The position numbers were made by a program, and so were the translations under genes. 25,105 nt of DNA, from positions 1 through 25,105 of the forward strand of contig JAWLGN010000046.1 of the NCBI GenBank assembly GCA_041685075.1, in the 5' to 3' direction. Position 1 is the first letter of the stretch. Each line of letters begins with the position of its first letter. The notes below the pieces were generated by a model. That model was given only the letters and a program-made list of their open reading frames with translations, did not search any database and had not been told where the DNA came from. Of this stretch, positions 17,103-25,105 are shown one piece after another. The stretch is from JAMCRM01 sp041685075. GTDB lineage: Bacteria > Acidobacteriota > Terriglobia > Bryobacterales > Bryobacteraceae.

Positions 17103-18868
17103 GGACCCTACTGCTGCTATCGACGCTGCTGGCGGCGAGCCTGTCCGCCCAGGTGACCGGCGCCCTGGTGACCAGCTACATCCTGGCGGCGGAGGGCAAC
17201 CAGGTGCCGATCGGAGACGGCGGCGCCATCGCGTTCCCCGGCACTCCCACCCAGCAGACCTCCACCGCTACCTTTATCATTGCCAACCGGGGCACCGCGC
17301 CGGCCACGGTGAGCGGGGTTACCATCACGGGCGACGGCTTCCGCGTTTCGGGCCTGCCGTTGATGCCCGCCACCATCGCGCCCGACCGTGAGCTGCGCTT
17401 CAGCGTGATCTTTGCGCCGCGGGCGGGCGGCGCCGCACAGGGAATCCTGCGGGTCAACCTGGCCGGCCGGGTGTTGAACATCAGCCTGGCGGGCGAGGGT
17501 TCGAGCGCGGCCCTCATCTACGAGTTCGTCACCGCCGGCGGCGTCGTCCCGATTACCGCGGGCTCCACCGTGGAGTTGCCCGAGACGCCCCTGGGATCCA
17601 CCGGTTCCGGGGTCGTACGGATACGGAACAACGGCACCCTGGAGGCGCGGATCGGCGCCGCCGCGGTGGCGGGGGCGGCTTTCCGGCTCGCGGACCTGCC
17701 TCCCCTCCCGGTCACCATTCCTCCCGGCGGGGCCATCTCCTTCGCGCTCCAGTTCACCCCGCAACAAGCGGGCGCCGCTTCCGGAACCCTCATTGTGGGG
17801 GACTTCTCCGTGGCGGTAAGGGGCACCGGAGTAGGCGCGCTGCTCACGCTCGCCGCGCGAGTGGGGGATAGCGTCACGCCGCTGAGCGCCGGCGGCAGCT
17901 TCACCTTCCCAAACGCCACGGTCGGGAGCGTCGCCATCGCTTATATCCGGATCACCAACTCGGGTAACACAGTGGGCGCCGTCAACGGCATCAGCCTGAG
18001 CGTGCCGGCTTTCAAATTCCCCACTCTTCCGGCGTTGCCTGCATCCATCGCGCCGGGCGAGACCCTGGAACTCGCGATCGAGTTCACCCCCGCCGAGCCG
18101 GGCACCATCACCGGCACCCTGCAAATCGACGATCGCGAGGTGAGCCTGCGGGGCATCGGCGACGCACCCCCGCCGCTGCCGGGCGTGACCCTCCAAGCCC
18201 CGGAGACGGCTCAGCCGCTCGATCAGCCGCCCGTCTCGCTCCAACTCGCCGAGCCTTACCCAGTGGACGTCACCGGCAGTCTCACCCTGAGCTTCCTTTC
18301 GGAGTCCTTCGGCGACGACCCCAACATCCAGTTCTCCACCGGCGGGCGCAGCGTTCCGTTCCGCATTCCAGCCGGCTCGACGGAGGCCATCTTCGGCGAA
18401 GTCGCCCGCGCCGTGCCTTTCCAGGCGGGCACGGTGGCCGGGGTGATCACGGTGACCGCGGCATTCAACGCCGGTTCCACCGCCATCACGCCCGTTCCCG
18501 CGCCCTCCCGCACCATCAATGTCCCGGCGGGGCCCCCACAGGTGCGCAACCTGCAGGCGGGCGAGCGCTCCACCAACAGCTTCCAATTGCTCGTCTCGGG
18601 CATTTCCAGCACCCGCTCCATCACGCGGTTGAACCTTCAGTTCACCGCCGCGCCCGAGGCGGACCTGAAGACCAGCAGCCTCTCCATCGACGTCGAGGGG
18701 CCGTTCACGGCCTGGTACGGCAGCACCACCGGCCGTTCGTTCGGCAGCCAGTTCACCGCTTCCCTGGTCATCAACGTGAACGGCGACGTGGGCGCGGTGC
18801 AATCGGTAAGCGTCTCCGCGGTGAACGCGCAGGGCACGTCGAGCCCGGTCTCCGTGAATCTTCGTTAA
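17099..18868 (+). CDS. Secreted triple ASH/choice-of-anchor-D repeat protein, function unknown
   Basis: A 589-residue protein with signal peptide MRTLLLLSTLLAASLSAQ. Three tandem Ig-like modules of about 108 residues lie at roughly 30-135, 140-245 and 250-355. Each has the ASH/choice-of-anchor-D pattern: an N-terminal strand, then IxNxGT or ITNSGN, then an FxP...G...G(T/I)L repeat ending in GxG (FAPRAGG, FTPQQAG, FTPAEPG). After a Pro-rich linker (about 356-380) comes a further beta-rich region of about 210 residues (SLTLSFLSESFG to VNLR) of unknown family. The frame is open further upstream, but ATG 17099 begins the signal peptide and overlaps the preceding stop. It was probably built by repeat duplication. 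ASH-type domains usually mediate binding, so a surface or periplasmic scaffold for the exopolysaccharide is plausible but unproven. Confidence 0.8.
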   Translation: MRTLLLLSTLLAASLSAQVTGALVTSYILAAEGNQVPIGDGGAIAFPGTPTQQTSTATFIIANRGTAPATVSGVTITGDGFRVSGLPLMPATIAPDRELRFSVIFAPRAGGAAQGILRVNLAGRVLNISLAGEGSSAALIYEFVTAGGVVPITAGSTVELPETPLGSTGSGVVRIRNNGTLEARIGAAAVAGAAFRLADLPPLPVTIPPGGAISFALQFTPQQAGAASGTLIVGDFSVAVRGTGVGALLTLAARVGDSVTPLSAGGSFTFPNATVGSVAIAYIRITNSGNTVGAVNGISLSVPAFKFPTLPALPASIAPGETLELAIEFTPAEPGTITGTLQIDDREVSLRGIGDAPPPLPGVTLQAPETAQPLDQPPVSLQLAEPYPVDVTGSLTLSFLSESFGDDPNIQFSTGGRSVPFRIPAGSTEAIFGEVARAVPFQAGTVAGVITVTAAFNAGSTAITPVPAPSRTINVPAGPPQVRNLQAGERSTNSFQLLVSGISSTRSITRLNLQFTAAPEADLKTSSLSIDVEGPFTAWYGSTTGRSFGSQFTASLVINVNGDVGAVQSVSVSAVNAQGTSSPVSVNLR

Positions 18869-18883
18869 CTACAGGCATCCGTT

Positions 18884-19855
18884 ATGTTGGGCAATCTTCA
18901 GCACGCTATTGCAGCCGCCATGCTGCTCGCCGGCGCCGTATACAGCCAGGCCCCCGCGGACCAGGGCGCGCGCGATAAGCAGGCGCGCGGCGTGGTCATC
19001 GGACCCACCGACACCGTCGCCATCTCGGTATTGGGCGCCGAGGAACTGAGCAAAGAGTGGCGCGTCGGTTCGACCGGAGATGTGACCCTGCCGTTGATCG
19101 GGCGCGTCCCGGCCGCCGGCCTCACCGTGGAGCAGTTCGAGCGCGATCTTCACCAGCGCCTGCTCAAGTACTACCACCAGCCGCAGGTAAGCGTCTGGAT
19201 CTCGGAATTTCGCAGCCAGCCGGTGACGGTGGTGGGGCCGGTCGAGAAGCCCGGAACCTACCAGTTGAAGGGGCCGCGCTCGCTGTTCGATGTACTCATC
19301 ATGGCCGGCGGCCCCAAGGAGACCGCCGGCGAAACCGTTACCCTGAGCCGTCCCGTGGAGCACGGTGACATCGACTTCCCCGACGCGCGTCCGGACGTCA
19401 CCGGCAAGTTCTACACGGTGGAACTGCCGCTGGAGGACGTTATGGAAGGCCGCGGGGGAGGCGCCGCCATCGACGTGCAGCCGTACGACGTGGTGGCGGT
19501 CTCCGAGCACAAGCCGCCGCGGCTGGTCCACATCGCCGGGGAGGTGACCCGGCCGGGCGCCGTGGAGTTGGTTTCGCAGGAGACCGTTTCGTTGCTGAAA
19601 GTTCTCGCCGTCGCCGGCGGCCTCACCCGCACGGCATCCCCCGGACGCACCATGATCGTGCACTTGAACGAGCAGGGCGTCCAGACCTCCACCGCCTTTG
19701 TAGATCTCAGGAAGGTCCTCTCCGGCAAAGCCAAAGACTTGGAACTCACCGCCGGCGACGTAATCTTCGTACCGACCAACAATGTGATGACGTACCTGCA
19801 AGCCGCCTCTGTCTCGGCGGTGAGTACGGGCATCCTGGTGCTGGCGCGCTTCTGA
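18884..19855 (+). CDS. Polysaccharide export protein, Wza-like
   Basis: A 323-residue protein with an N-terminal signal sequence (MLGNLQHAIAAAMLLAGAVYSQ; no lipobox cysteine, unlike E. coli Wza). A Poly_export (Wza) domain at about residues 37-110 (IGPTDTVAISVLGAEEL, VTLPLIGRVPAAGLTVEQFERDL) is followed by two SLBB domains: QPVTVVGPVEKPGTYQLKGP to about 160, and PRLVHIAGEVTRPGAVELVS to about 262. The C-terminal helix (VMTYLQAASVSAVSTGILVLARF) could be the membrane-crossing segment. It forms the outer-membrane/periplasmic channel for the polymer and works with the Wzc-type protein encoded next, 33 bases downstream. It starts 15 bases after the ASH-repeat gene. A missing lipid anchor is common outside Proteobacteria. 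Confidence 0.93.
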   Translation: MLGNLQHAIAAAMLLAGAVYSQAPADQGARDKQARGVVIGPTDTVAISVLGAEELSKEWRVGSTGDVTLPLIGRVPAAGLTVEQFERDLHQRLLKYYHQPQVSVWISEFRSQPVTVVGPVEKPGTYQLKGPRSLFDVLIMAGGPKETAGETVTLSRPVEHGDIDFPDARPDVTGKFYTVELPLEDVMEGRGGGAAIDVQPYDVVAVSEHKPPRLVHIAGEVTRPGAVELVSQETVSLLKVLAVAGGLTRTASPGRTMIVHLNEQGVQTSTAFVDLRKVLSGKAKDLELTAGDVIFVPTNNVMTYLQAASVSAVSTGILVLARF

Positions 19856-19888
19856 CCGGCGCCGGCACGCCAACGCGACAGGATTACT

Positions 19889-22156
19889 ATGTCTTCTGAG
19901 CGCTATTTACCCGGTCCCCGGCGGCGCGAGCCTCCGGGAGCCACCCACGAAGTCACCCGGATGATCTGCCTGGAGCCGCTGGACGGCAGCGCCGCCGGCG
20001 GCAGCGACTGGCCGAGCGGCGTGCTGGAACTCTGGCAGTTGCTCCTGGTGAACAAGAAGGTCATGTTCGGCTTCGCGGCGCTGGGGGTTCTGGTGGCCCT
20101 GGTGTGGACGGCCGTCCAGACCCCCATCTACCAGGCGAGCACGGTCATCGAGGTACAAAGTCTGGCCGAGACCACTCTCGAACCGCTGGCCGGCGCCGCG
20201 CCCACGCCAGGCCCCACGCCGGAATCGTACCTCCAGACGCAGGCCCGCATTCTGGCCAGCGCGAGCGTGCGTTCGCGCGTGGACGCCCGCATGCTGCGGG
20301 AGCAGACCGCTCCCTACCAGGCCCCGGCGCGATTTGCCGCCATCCGGAGCGCGCTGCGCCTGGGTCCGGCCAAGGCCGCCGCTGTGGGAGGGCTCCCGCC
20401 CATCACCGTCGAGGTGAAGCCGTACGAGCACACCCGGCTGATCGAGGTGCTGTGCGACGCGCCGGACCCGCAGATCGCCGCCCGTTACGCCAACACCCTC
20501 ACCGACGAGTACGTCGAGTATTACCTGGAAGCCCGCTGGAACGCCGCCGAGCGCGCCACCGAGTGGCTTACCGCGCAGCTCGATAAACTGCGCGTCCGTT
20601 TGCGCGAATCCGAAGACCGCTTGCAGGCGTACAGCCGCGGCGCCGGCCTGGTTTTCACCGGCGACCGCCACAACGTGGAGCAGGAGCGCCTGGCGCAGAT
20701 CCAGACCGAACTCACGCGGGCGCAGGCGGACCGCGTCATGAAGCAATCGGCCTACGAGATTGCCGCCGCCAGCCCGCCGGACTCGGTCCCCCAGGTGCTC
20801 GACCACGGGCGCCTGGGCACCTACCAGTCGCAACTGGCCGACCTGCGCCGCGAGCTGGCCGAGTTGAGTTCCGAGATGACCCCGGCGCACTACCGCGTGG
20901 CCCGCGTGCAGTCCCAAATCAAGGACCTGGAGGCCACCTTCCGCCGGGAACGCGACAACATCATGGCCCGCATTCGCAACGAGTACAGCGCCGCCGTGCG
21001 CCGCGAATCCGTGCTCCGGGATGCCTACGGCAAGCAGGCGCGGCTGGTGTCGGAGCAGGCCGGCAAGACCGTGAACTACGACATCCTGCGGCGGGACGTG
21101 GAGAGCAACCGCAAGCTCTACGATGAACTGCTGGAACGCGTACAGGGCGCGGGCCTGGCTTCCGCCATGCGCGCCAGCAACATCCGGGTGGTGGACCCGG
21201 CCGTTCCACCCTCTTCTCCCTACCGCCCGAACATCTTCCGCAATCTCGCCATGGGGTTGGCCTCGGGACTGCTGCTGGCCATCGGGCTGATCGTGGTCGC
21301 CGACCATATCAACCGCAGCCTGAAGGCGCCCGGCGAGACGCCGTACCATCTGAAGGTACCGGAGCTGGGGGTCATCCCGGAAGGAAATTCCCCCGGTGTC
21401 CGCAGCGTCTACGATTCCGGCCGCCTGCTGACCGGCCCAGGAGAGGAGACCGGCGACCTGGCTCTCATCACCTGGCAGGACCGGCCTTCCCTGATGGCCG
21501 AATCCTTCCGCAGTACCCTGGCCTCCATTCTGGTTTGCGATTTCGACGGCCAGCGCCCCAAGGTCATCCTGGTGACCAGCGCGGGGCGCGGGGAGGGCAA
21601 AAGCTCCACGGTGTGCAACCTGGGAATCGCGCTGGCCGAGATCAACCAGAAGGTCCTGCTGCTCGATGCGGACATGCGCAAGCCGCACATCCACCATGTC
21701 TTCAACGCGCCGAACACCTGGGGGCTGAGCGACTTGCTGCGGGAGAAGACCCCGCTTCAGGACATGCCCCTGGAAGCGCTGGCGCGGGAGACCGAAATCG
21801 CCGGCCTGTACATTCTCCCCAGCGGCACCGGCGCGGTGAGCATCGCCAACCTCCTCTACTCCAACCGCACTGCCGAGCTGATCGACCGCCTGCGCCAGGA
21901 GTTCGACATGGTCCTCATCGACACTCCGCCCATGCTGTATATCGCCGACGCCCGCGTGCTGGGACGGCTCGCCGACGCCTCCATCCTGGTGGTGCGCGCC
22001 GGACGAACCACTCGGGATGCGGCCCTGAACGCCAAACAGCGGCTGGAGGACGACCGCATTCCCGTGCTGGGGACCATCCTCAACGGCTGGGACCCCAGGT
22101 CCAAGGCCCGCTACGGCTACTACACGTACCCGGGTGAACCCGGCGACGAAACCTGA
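19889..22156 (+). CDS. Exopolysaccharide chain-length regulator and BY-kinase, Wzc-like
   Basis: A 755-residue inner-membrane protein. It has a Wzz-type N-terminal domain with TM1 at about residues 55-75 (FGFAALGVLVALVWTAV), a long periplasmic coiled-coil region, a GNVR-type segment, TM2 near 452-472 (LAMGLASGLLLAIGLIVVA), then a cytoplasmic tyrosine autokinase. Visible motifs: Walker A AGRGEGKSS (K571), Walker A' LLLDADMRKP (D593, D595), Walker B LIDTPP (D678). The extreme C-terminus holds a tyrosine cluster (Y742, Y744, Y745, Y747), the expected autophosphorylation tail. Cycling of phosphorylation sets polymer length. The kinase is fused to the co-polymerase part, as in Proteobacteria, not split as in Firmicutes. 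A cytosolic stretch of about 50 residues precedes TM1. ATG 19889 follows AGGATT. Confidence 0.95.
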   Translation: MSSERYLPGPRRREPPGATHEVTRMICLEPLDGSAAGGSDWPSGVLELWQLLLVNKKVMFGFAALGVLVALVWTAVQTPIYQASTVIEVQSLAETTLEPLAGAAPTPGPTPESYLQTQARILASASVRSRVDARMLREQTAPYQAPARFAAIRSALRLGPAKAAAVGGLPPITVEVKPYEHTRLIEVLCDAPDPQIAARYANTLTDEYVEYYLEARWNAAERATEWLTAQLDKLRVRLRESEDRLQAYSRGAGLVFTGDRHNVEQERLAQIQTELTRAQADRVMKQSAYEIAAASPPDSVPQVLDHGRLGTYQSQLADLRRELAELSSEMTPAHYRVARVQSQIKDLEATFRRERDNIMARIRNEYSAAVRRESVLRDAYGKQARLVSEQAGKTVNYDILRRDVESNRKLYDELLERVQGAGLASAMRASNIRVVDPAVPPSSPYRPNIFRNLAMGLASGLLLAIGLIVVADHINRSLKAPGETPYHLKVPELGVIPEGNSPGVRSVYDSGRLLTGPGEETGDLALITWQDRPSLMAESFRSTLASILVCDFDGQRPKVILVTSAGRGEGKSSTVCNLGIALAEINQKVLLLDADMRKPHIHHVFNAPNTWGLSDLLREKTPLQDMPLEALARETEIAGLYILPSGTGAVSIANLLYSNRTAELIDRLRQEFDMVLIDTPPMLYIADARVLGRLADASILVVRAGRTTRDAALNAKQRLEDDRIPVLGTILNGWDPRSKARYGYYTYPGEPGDET

Positions 22157-22198
22157 TCTTTCACCCACATGTCTGCCGCGGGGGTGAGGTGTGGCTGG

Positions 22199-22837
22199 AT
22201 GCGCGCGCTTGCGGACCGTGTTGCCGCCGCCGCCGCGCTGGCGCTGTTTGCGCCCGTCATGCTCGCCGCCGCCGCGGCCATCTGGCTCGAGGATGGCTTC
22301 CCCGTTCTCTACCGCCAGACACGCGTGGGGCGCGGCAATCGCCCCTTCCGTATGCTCAAGTTTCGTTCCATGCGAAAGGACGCTTCGGGATCCAAAGTGA
22401 CTGCCGCCGGCGACGCCCGCATTACCGTGGTGGGGCGCGTGCTCCGGAGATACAAGCTCGATGAACTGCCGCAGTTCTGGAACGTGGTGCGAGGAGAGAT
22501 GAGCATTGTGGGCCCGCGTCCCGAAGTACCGGATTATGTCGATCCCGGCGAGCCGGCCTGGAGCGCGGTGCTGCGCTACCGGCCGGGCATCACGGATCTC
22601 GCCACGCTCCTGTATCGCAACGAAGAGGAAATGCTGGCGGCCGAGCCCGATCCCGACCGCTACTACCGCGAGGTCCTGCTGCCTTCCAAGCTGGCCCTCA
22701 ACGCCCGCTATGCCCGTGCCAGTTCCGCCTGGAGCGATTTGAAGCTGGTGCTGCTGACGCTGCGGTACAGCTTCGTGCCGGCGGGCTTCGATCCCGCCGC
22801 CATCGAACGCGCCTTTCCACAGGGAGACCACCGATGA
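22199..22837 (+). CDS. Monotopic phosphoglycosyl transferase (bacterial sugar transferase, PglC/WcaJ catalytic-domain type)
   Basis: A 212-residue enzyme that transfers a sugar phosphate from a UDP-sugar to undecaprenyl phosphate, starting the repeat unit at the inner membrane. It has the re-entrant helix (residues about 1-32, broken by P19), then LYRQTRVGRGNRPFRMLKFRSM, the catalytic Asp-Glu dyad D88-E89 in LDELPQFWNVVRGEMSIVGPRPEVP, and RPGITDLATLLY. It is the short PglC form, without the four extra helices of WcaJ/WbaP. ATG 22199 is chosen because GGGGTGAGGT (22181-22190) lies 8 bases before it and family proteins begin here; ATG 22169 would add ten residues. Its stop overlaps the next start by ATGA. 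Confidence 0.92.
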   Translation: MRALADRVAAAAALALFAPVMLAAAAAIWLEDGFPVLYRQTRVGRGNRPFRMLKFRSMRKDASGSKVTAAGDARITVVGRVLRRYKLDELPQFWNVVRGEMSIVGPRPEVPDYVDPGEPAWSAVLRYRPGITDLATLLYRNEEEMLAAEPDPDRYYREVLLPSKLALNARYARASSAWSDLKLVLLTLRYSFVPAGFDPAAIERAFPQGDHR

Positions 22838-24027
22838 CAGACCCCTACATCCCGTTCAGCCGCCCGGACATCGGCGACGAGGAGATGCGCGAGGTGACGG
22901 CCGTGCTGCGTTCGGGATGGCTCACTACGGGCGAGCGTACGCGGCGCTTCGAGCAGGAGTTCCGCGCCTACACCGGGGCCCGCCATGCACTGGCCGTCAG
23001 TTCCGGTACCGCGGCGCTGCACCTGCCCCTGGCGGCCCTGGGGATCGGGGTGGGTCACGAGGTGATCACCTCGCCCCTTACCTTCTGCGCCACCGTCGGC
23101 GCCATCATGCATACCGGCGCCACGCCCGTGCTGGCCGATGTGGGGGAGGACGGCAACCTCGATCCGAAATCGGTGGAAGCGCGCATCACGCGGCGCACCC
23201 GCGCTATCCTGCCCGTGCACCTGGCCGGCTATCCCTGCCGCATGGACGCCATCTGGAGCCTCGCCCGGCGCTACAACCTGGCGGTGATCGAAGACGCCGC
23301 GCACGCCGCGGGCACCTTTTACGGGGATCATCATCTGGGCGCCGTCGAGGGTTCCGCCAGCGATGCCGTGGCGTTCAGCTTCTACGCCACCAAGAACATC
23401 ACCACCGCCGAGGGCGGCATGGTGACGACCAACCGCCCGGAGCTGGCATCGCGCATGCGCGTGCTCGCCCTGCACGGCATCAGCAAAGATGCCTGGAACC
23501 GCTACGCCGAACACGGCTCGTGGTTCTACCAGGTGACGGCGGCGGGATTCAAGTACAACCTCAGCGACGTGCAGAGTGCCATCGGCATCCCGCAGTTACA
23601 GAAATTGGAGCGCTTCATCGCCGCGCGCCGCGCCCGCGCCGAGCTTTACCATGAAAAGCTGGCCGGCCTGGAGGAGGTAAAGCTGCCCCGCGAGTGCCCG
23701 TACGGTCGCCATGCCTGGCACCTCTATATCGTGCGGCTCAAGCTCGAAAAACTGGCCATCGGGCGCAACGAGTTTATCGAGCGCCTGCGCCGCCGCCGCG
23801 TGGGCGCCAGCGTTCATTTCATCCCCATCCAGTTGCACCCGTTCTTCGCCGGCCGCGCGGGTCTGCGGCAGAACCGGTGCCCGCGATCGCTCGCGTTGTA
23901 TGAACGGATCATCTCGCTGCCGCTCTACCCGTCGCTTACCGGCGAAGAAGTGAACCGGGTGGCCGCGGCGGTGCGGGAGATCGCCGCCGCGGCCCGCAGA
24001 ACCCGGGCGGTGGCGGTGACGGAGTAG
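22834..24027 (+). CDS. DegT/DnrJ/EryC1/StrS-family sugar aminotransferase
   Basis: A 397-residue PLP enzyme that aminates a keto-sugar nucleotide, of the PglE/ArnB/WecE type. The PLP lysine is K187 in SFYATKNITTAEGGM; the aspartate contacting the ring nitrogen is D154 in VIEDAAHAAG; other signatures are FSRPDIGDEEMREV, SSGTAALHL, SPLTFCATVGAI and GFKYNLSDVQSAIG. The substrate is probably a UDP-4-keto-6-deoxy-HexNAc made by the adjacent dehydratase. The start overlaps the phosphoglycosyl transferase stop, so the two are coupled. The exact sugar cannot be read from sequence. Confidence 0.93.
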   Translation: MTDPYIPFSRPDIGDEEMREVTAVLRSGWLTTGERTRRFEQEFRAYTGARHALAVSSGTAALHLPLAALGIGVGHEVITSPLTFCATVGAIMHTGATPVLADVGEDGNLDPKSVEARITRRTRAILPVHLAGYPCRMDAIWSLARRYNLAVIEDAAHAAGTFYGDHHLGAVEGSASDAVAFSFYATKNITTAEGGMVTTNRPELASRMRVLALHGISKDAWNRYAEHGSWFYQVTAAGFKYNLSDVQSAIGIPQLQKLERFIAARRARAELYHEKLAGLEEVKLPRECPYGRHAWHLYIVRLKLEKLAIGRNEFIERLRRRRVGASVHFIPIQLHPFFAGRAGLRQNRCPRSLALYERIISLPLYPSLTGEEVNRVAAAVREIAAAARRTRAVAVTE

Positions 24028-24039
24028 GTGGTGGCCCGC

Positions 24040-25105
24040 ATGCTGCATCTTATCTTCCCCTGCCGGCGCGTGTTGATTCTGCTGGTGCACGCCACCGTGG
24101 TGGCCGGCTCGCTGCTGGCCGCCTTCCTGTTGCGCTTCGAGTTCGATATTCCCAAAGGCGAGATGGTCCACCTGGTACGCGGCTTCTGGGCCGCGCTGGC
24201 CGCCAAGATGCTGGTCTTCTGGATCGCGCGCTTCGACCGCGGCTGGTGGCGCCTGGTGGGCGTGCCGGATCTGCTGTCGGTGCTCAGCGGCAACGTGGCC
24301 GCTTCCGCGGCGTTCACCGCCGTCTCCTACGCGGTGAACGGCCCCGGTTTCCCGCGCTCGGTCTATGTCATCGATTTTCTGCTCTGCTTCATCCTTACCG
24401 CGGGCGTGCGCTTTTCCGTGCGGTTGTATCACGAAAGCGTTCGCAAGGAGTTGTCGCGCGAAAACCGCAAGCCCATCCTGATCTACGGCGCCGGCGTAGC
24501 GGGCGTCACGCTGGTGCGAGAAATTCACTCGAACCCGGCGCTGGGTTACCGGGTGGTAGGCTTTCTGGACGACGAGCGCGGCAAGCGCCGCGCCGTGCTG
24601 GCGGGCGTGCGGGTGCTCGGCTGCGGGCGCGACGCGCCGCGCATCGTCGAGCGCTACCGCCGCGGCTCGAAATCCATCCGGGAGATCGTCATCGCCATGC
24701 CCTCGGCCACCGGCCGCGAGATGCGCGAGGCGCTGGCCAACTGCCGCGCCGCCGGGGTGCCCTGCAAAACCATTCCGGGGGTGGGCGAACTGCTCACCGG
24801 CAAAGTGCTGACGCGCCAGATCCGCGAACTCTCGGTCGTGGACCTGCTGGGCCGCGAGCCGGTGCAACTCGACGAGACCCTGATCCGCTCCTCCATTCAC
24901 GGCCGCTCCGTCATGGTAACGGGCGGCGGAGGCTCCATCGGCTCCGAACTGTGCCGCCAGATCGCCCGCTTCGACCCCGCCACCCTGGTGATCTTCGAAC
25001 GCTCGGAGAACGACCTGTTCCGCATTCACATGGAACTGGCGGAGCGCTTCCCGGAACTGGCCGTCATCCCCCAGATCGGCGATATCCGGGAGCCCGCGCG
25101 CGTGG
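24040..25105 (+). CDS. Polysaccharide biosynthesis protein, FlaA1/CapD/PglF-type nucleoside-diphosphate-sugar dehydratase (3' end outside window)
   Basis: About 355 codons are visible. The N-terminal portion has four hydrophobic helices (VLILLVHATVVAGSLLAAFLL near residues 9-29; others to about 125). Then comes a first Rossmann-like domain with IYGAGVAGVTLVREI, the hinge motif VDLLGREPVQLD, and the start of the SDR catalytic domain with the NAD(P)-binding TGGGGSIGSELCRQI. Members (PglF, WbpM, FlaA1, CapD) convert UDP-GlcNAc to the 4-keto-6-deoxy sugar. The rest of the catalytic domain (the active-site Tyr/Met-Lys) is outside the window. ATG 24040, with GGTGG at 24027-24031 upstream, is preferred; GTG 24028 directly after the preceding stop is possible. 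It supplies the substrate of the preceding aminotransferase. Confidence 0.92.
   Translation, partial: MLHLIFPCRRVLILLVHATVVAGSLLAAFLLRFEFDIPKGEMVHLVRGFWAALAAKMLVFWIARFDRGWWRLVGVPDLLSVLSGNVAASAAFTAVSYAVNGPGFPRSVYVIDFLLCFILTAGVRFSVRLYHESVRKELSRENRKPILIYGAGVAGVTLVREIHSNPALGYRVVGFLDDERGKRRAVLAGVRVLGCGRDAPRIVERYRRGSKSIREIVIAMPSATGREMREALANCRAAGVPCKTIPGVGELLTGKVLTRQIRELSVVDLLGREPVQLDETLIRSSIHGRSVMVTGGGGSIGSELCRQIARFDPATLVIFERSENDLFRIHMELAERFPELAVIPQIGDIREPARV

Noticed and set aside
17117..18802. A 561-codon - strand open frame across the ASH-repeat gene
   Set aside because: Antisense shadow with biased composition; the + strand protein has a signal peptide and three clear repeats.
19857..19866. 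CCGGCGCCGG palindrome after the Wza-like gene as a terminator
   Set aside because: Self-complementary with no loop and no T-run; likely a chance GC palindrome.
19907..22831. A 974-codon open frame antisense to the Wzc-like and transferase genes
   Set aside because: High GC keeps stops rare in the opposite frame. Its protein is low-complexity Gly/His/Arg/Ala with no domain, while the + strand proteins have complete family motifs.
23596..25029. A 477-codon - strand open frame across the aminotransferase and dehydratase
   Set aside because: Antisense shadow; both + strand genes have full active-site or cofactor motifs.

Overview
The window is GC-rich, densely coding DNA that looks like the chromosome of an Acidobacteriota member, possibly of the Solibacter/Bryobacter type. 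That assignment is an inference. It rests on a very large Oar-like TonB-dependent receptor with an N-terminal carboxypeptidase-regulatory domain, Tat-exported Gfo/Idh/MocA and TIM-barrel sugar enzymes, and a NusG-like regulator at the head of an exopolysaccharide (EPS) operon. There is no rRNA, tRNA, CRISPR array, insertion sequence or phage gene that I can recognise.

Left region (1-4853, + strand): the C-terminal part of an AcrB-type RND pump permease, its OprM/NodT-type outer-membrane lipoprotein channel, and a complete sigma-54-dependent activator with two GAF sensor domains.

Central region (4869-14062, all - strand, read right to left): epoxyqueuosine reductase (queG); a secreted heparinase II/III-family polysaccharide lyase closed by a hairpin terminator; then a tight cluster of TonB-dependent receptor, Tat-exported Gfo/Idh/MocA oxidoreductase and Tat-exported sugar isomerase/epimerase-like TIM barrel. 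The cluster reads as a small polysaccharide-utilisation locus, probably for a uronic-acid polymer. The receptor gene is split by a one-base frameshift at 9200-9202.

Right region (14063-25105, + strand): a 549-base divergent regulatory region with a good sigma-70 promoter, an ops-like motif and several hairpins, followed by an EPS operon. Its order is NusG-like antiterminator, ribbon-helix-helix (RHH) protein, three secreted proteins of unknown function (Ig-like with a membrane segment, beta-propeller-like, triple ASH-repeat), Wza-type export protein, Wzc-type chain-length regulator/tyrosine kinase, PglC-type phosphoglycosyl transferase, DegT-type aminotransferase, and a FlaA1/CapD-type dehydratase cut by the window end. 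Several genes overlap by ATGA, so they are probably translationally coupled. The last three enzymes together would make an amino-deoxy sugar nucleotide and load it on a lipid carrier; Wzc and Wza would control chain length and export.

The most novel material is the trio of secreted proteins between regulator and exporter (15565-18868), together with the leader and the intercistronic hairpins that the NusG-like protein may act on.
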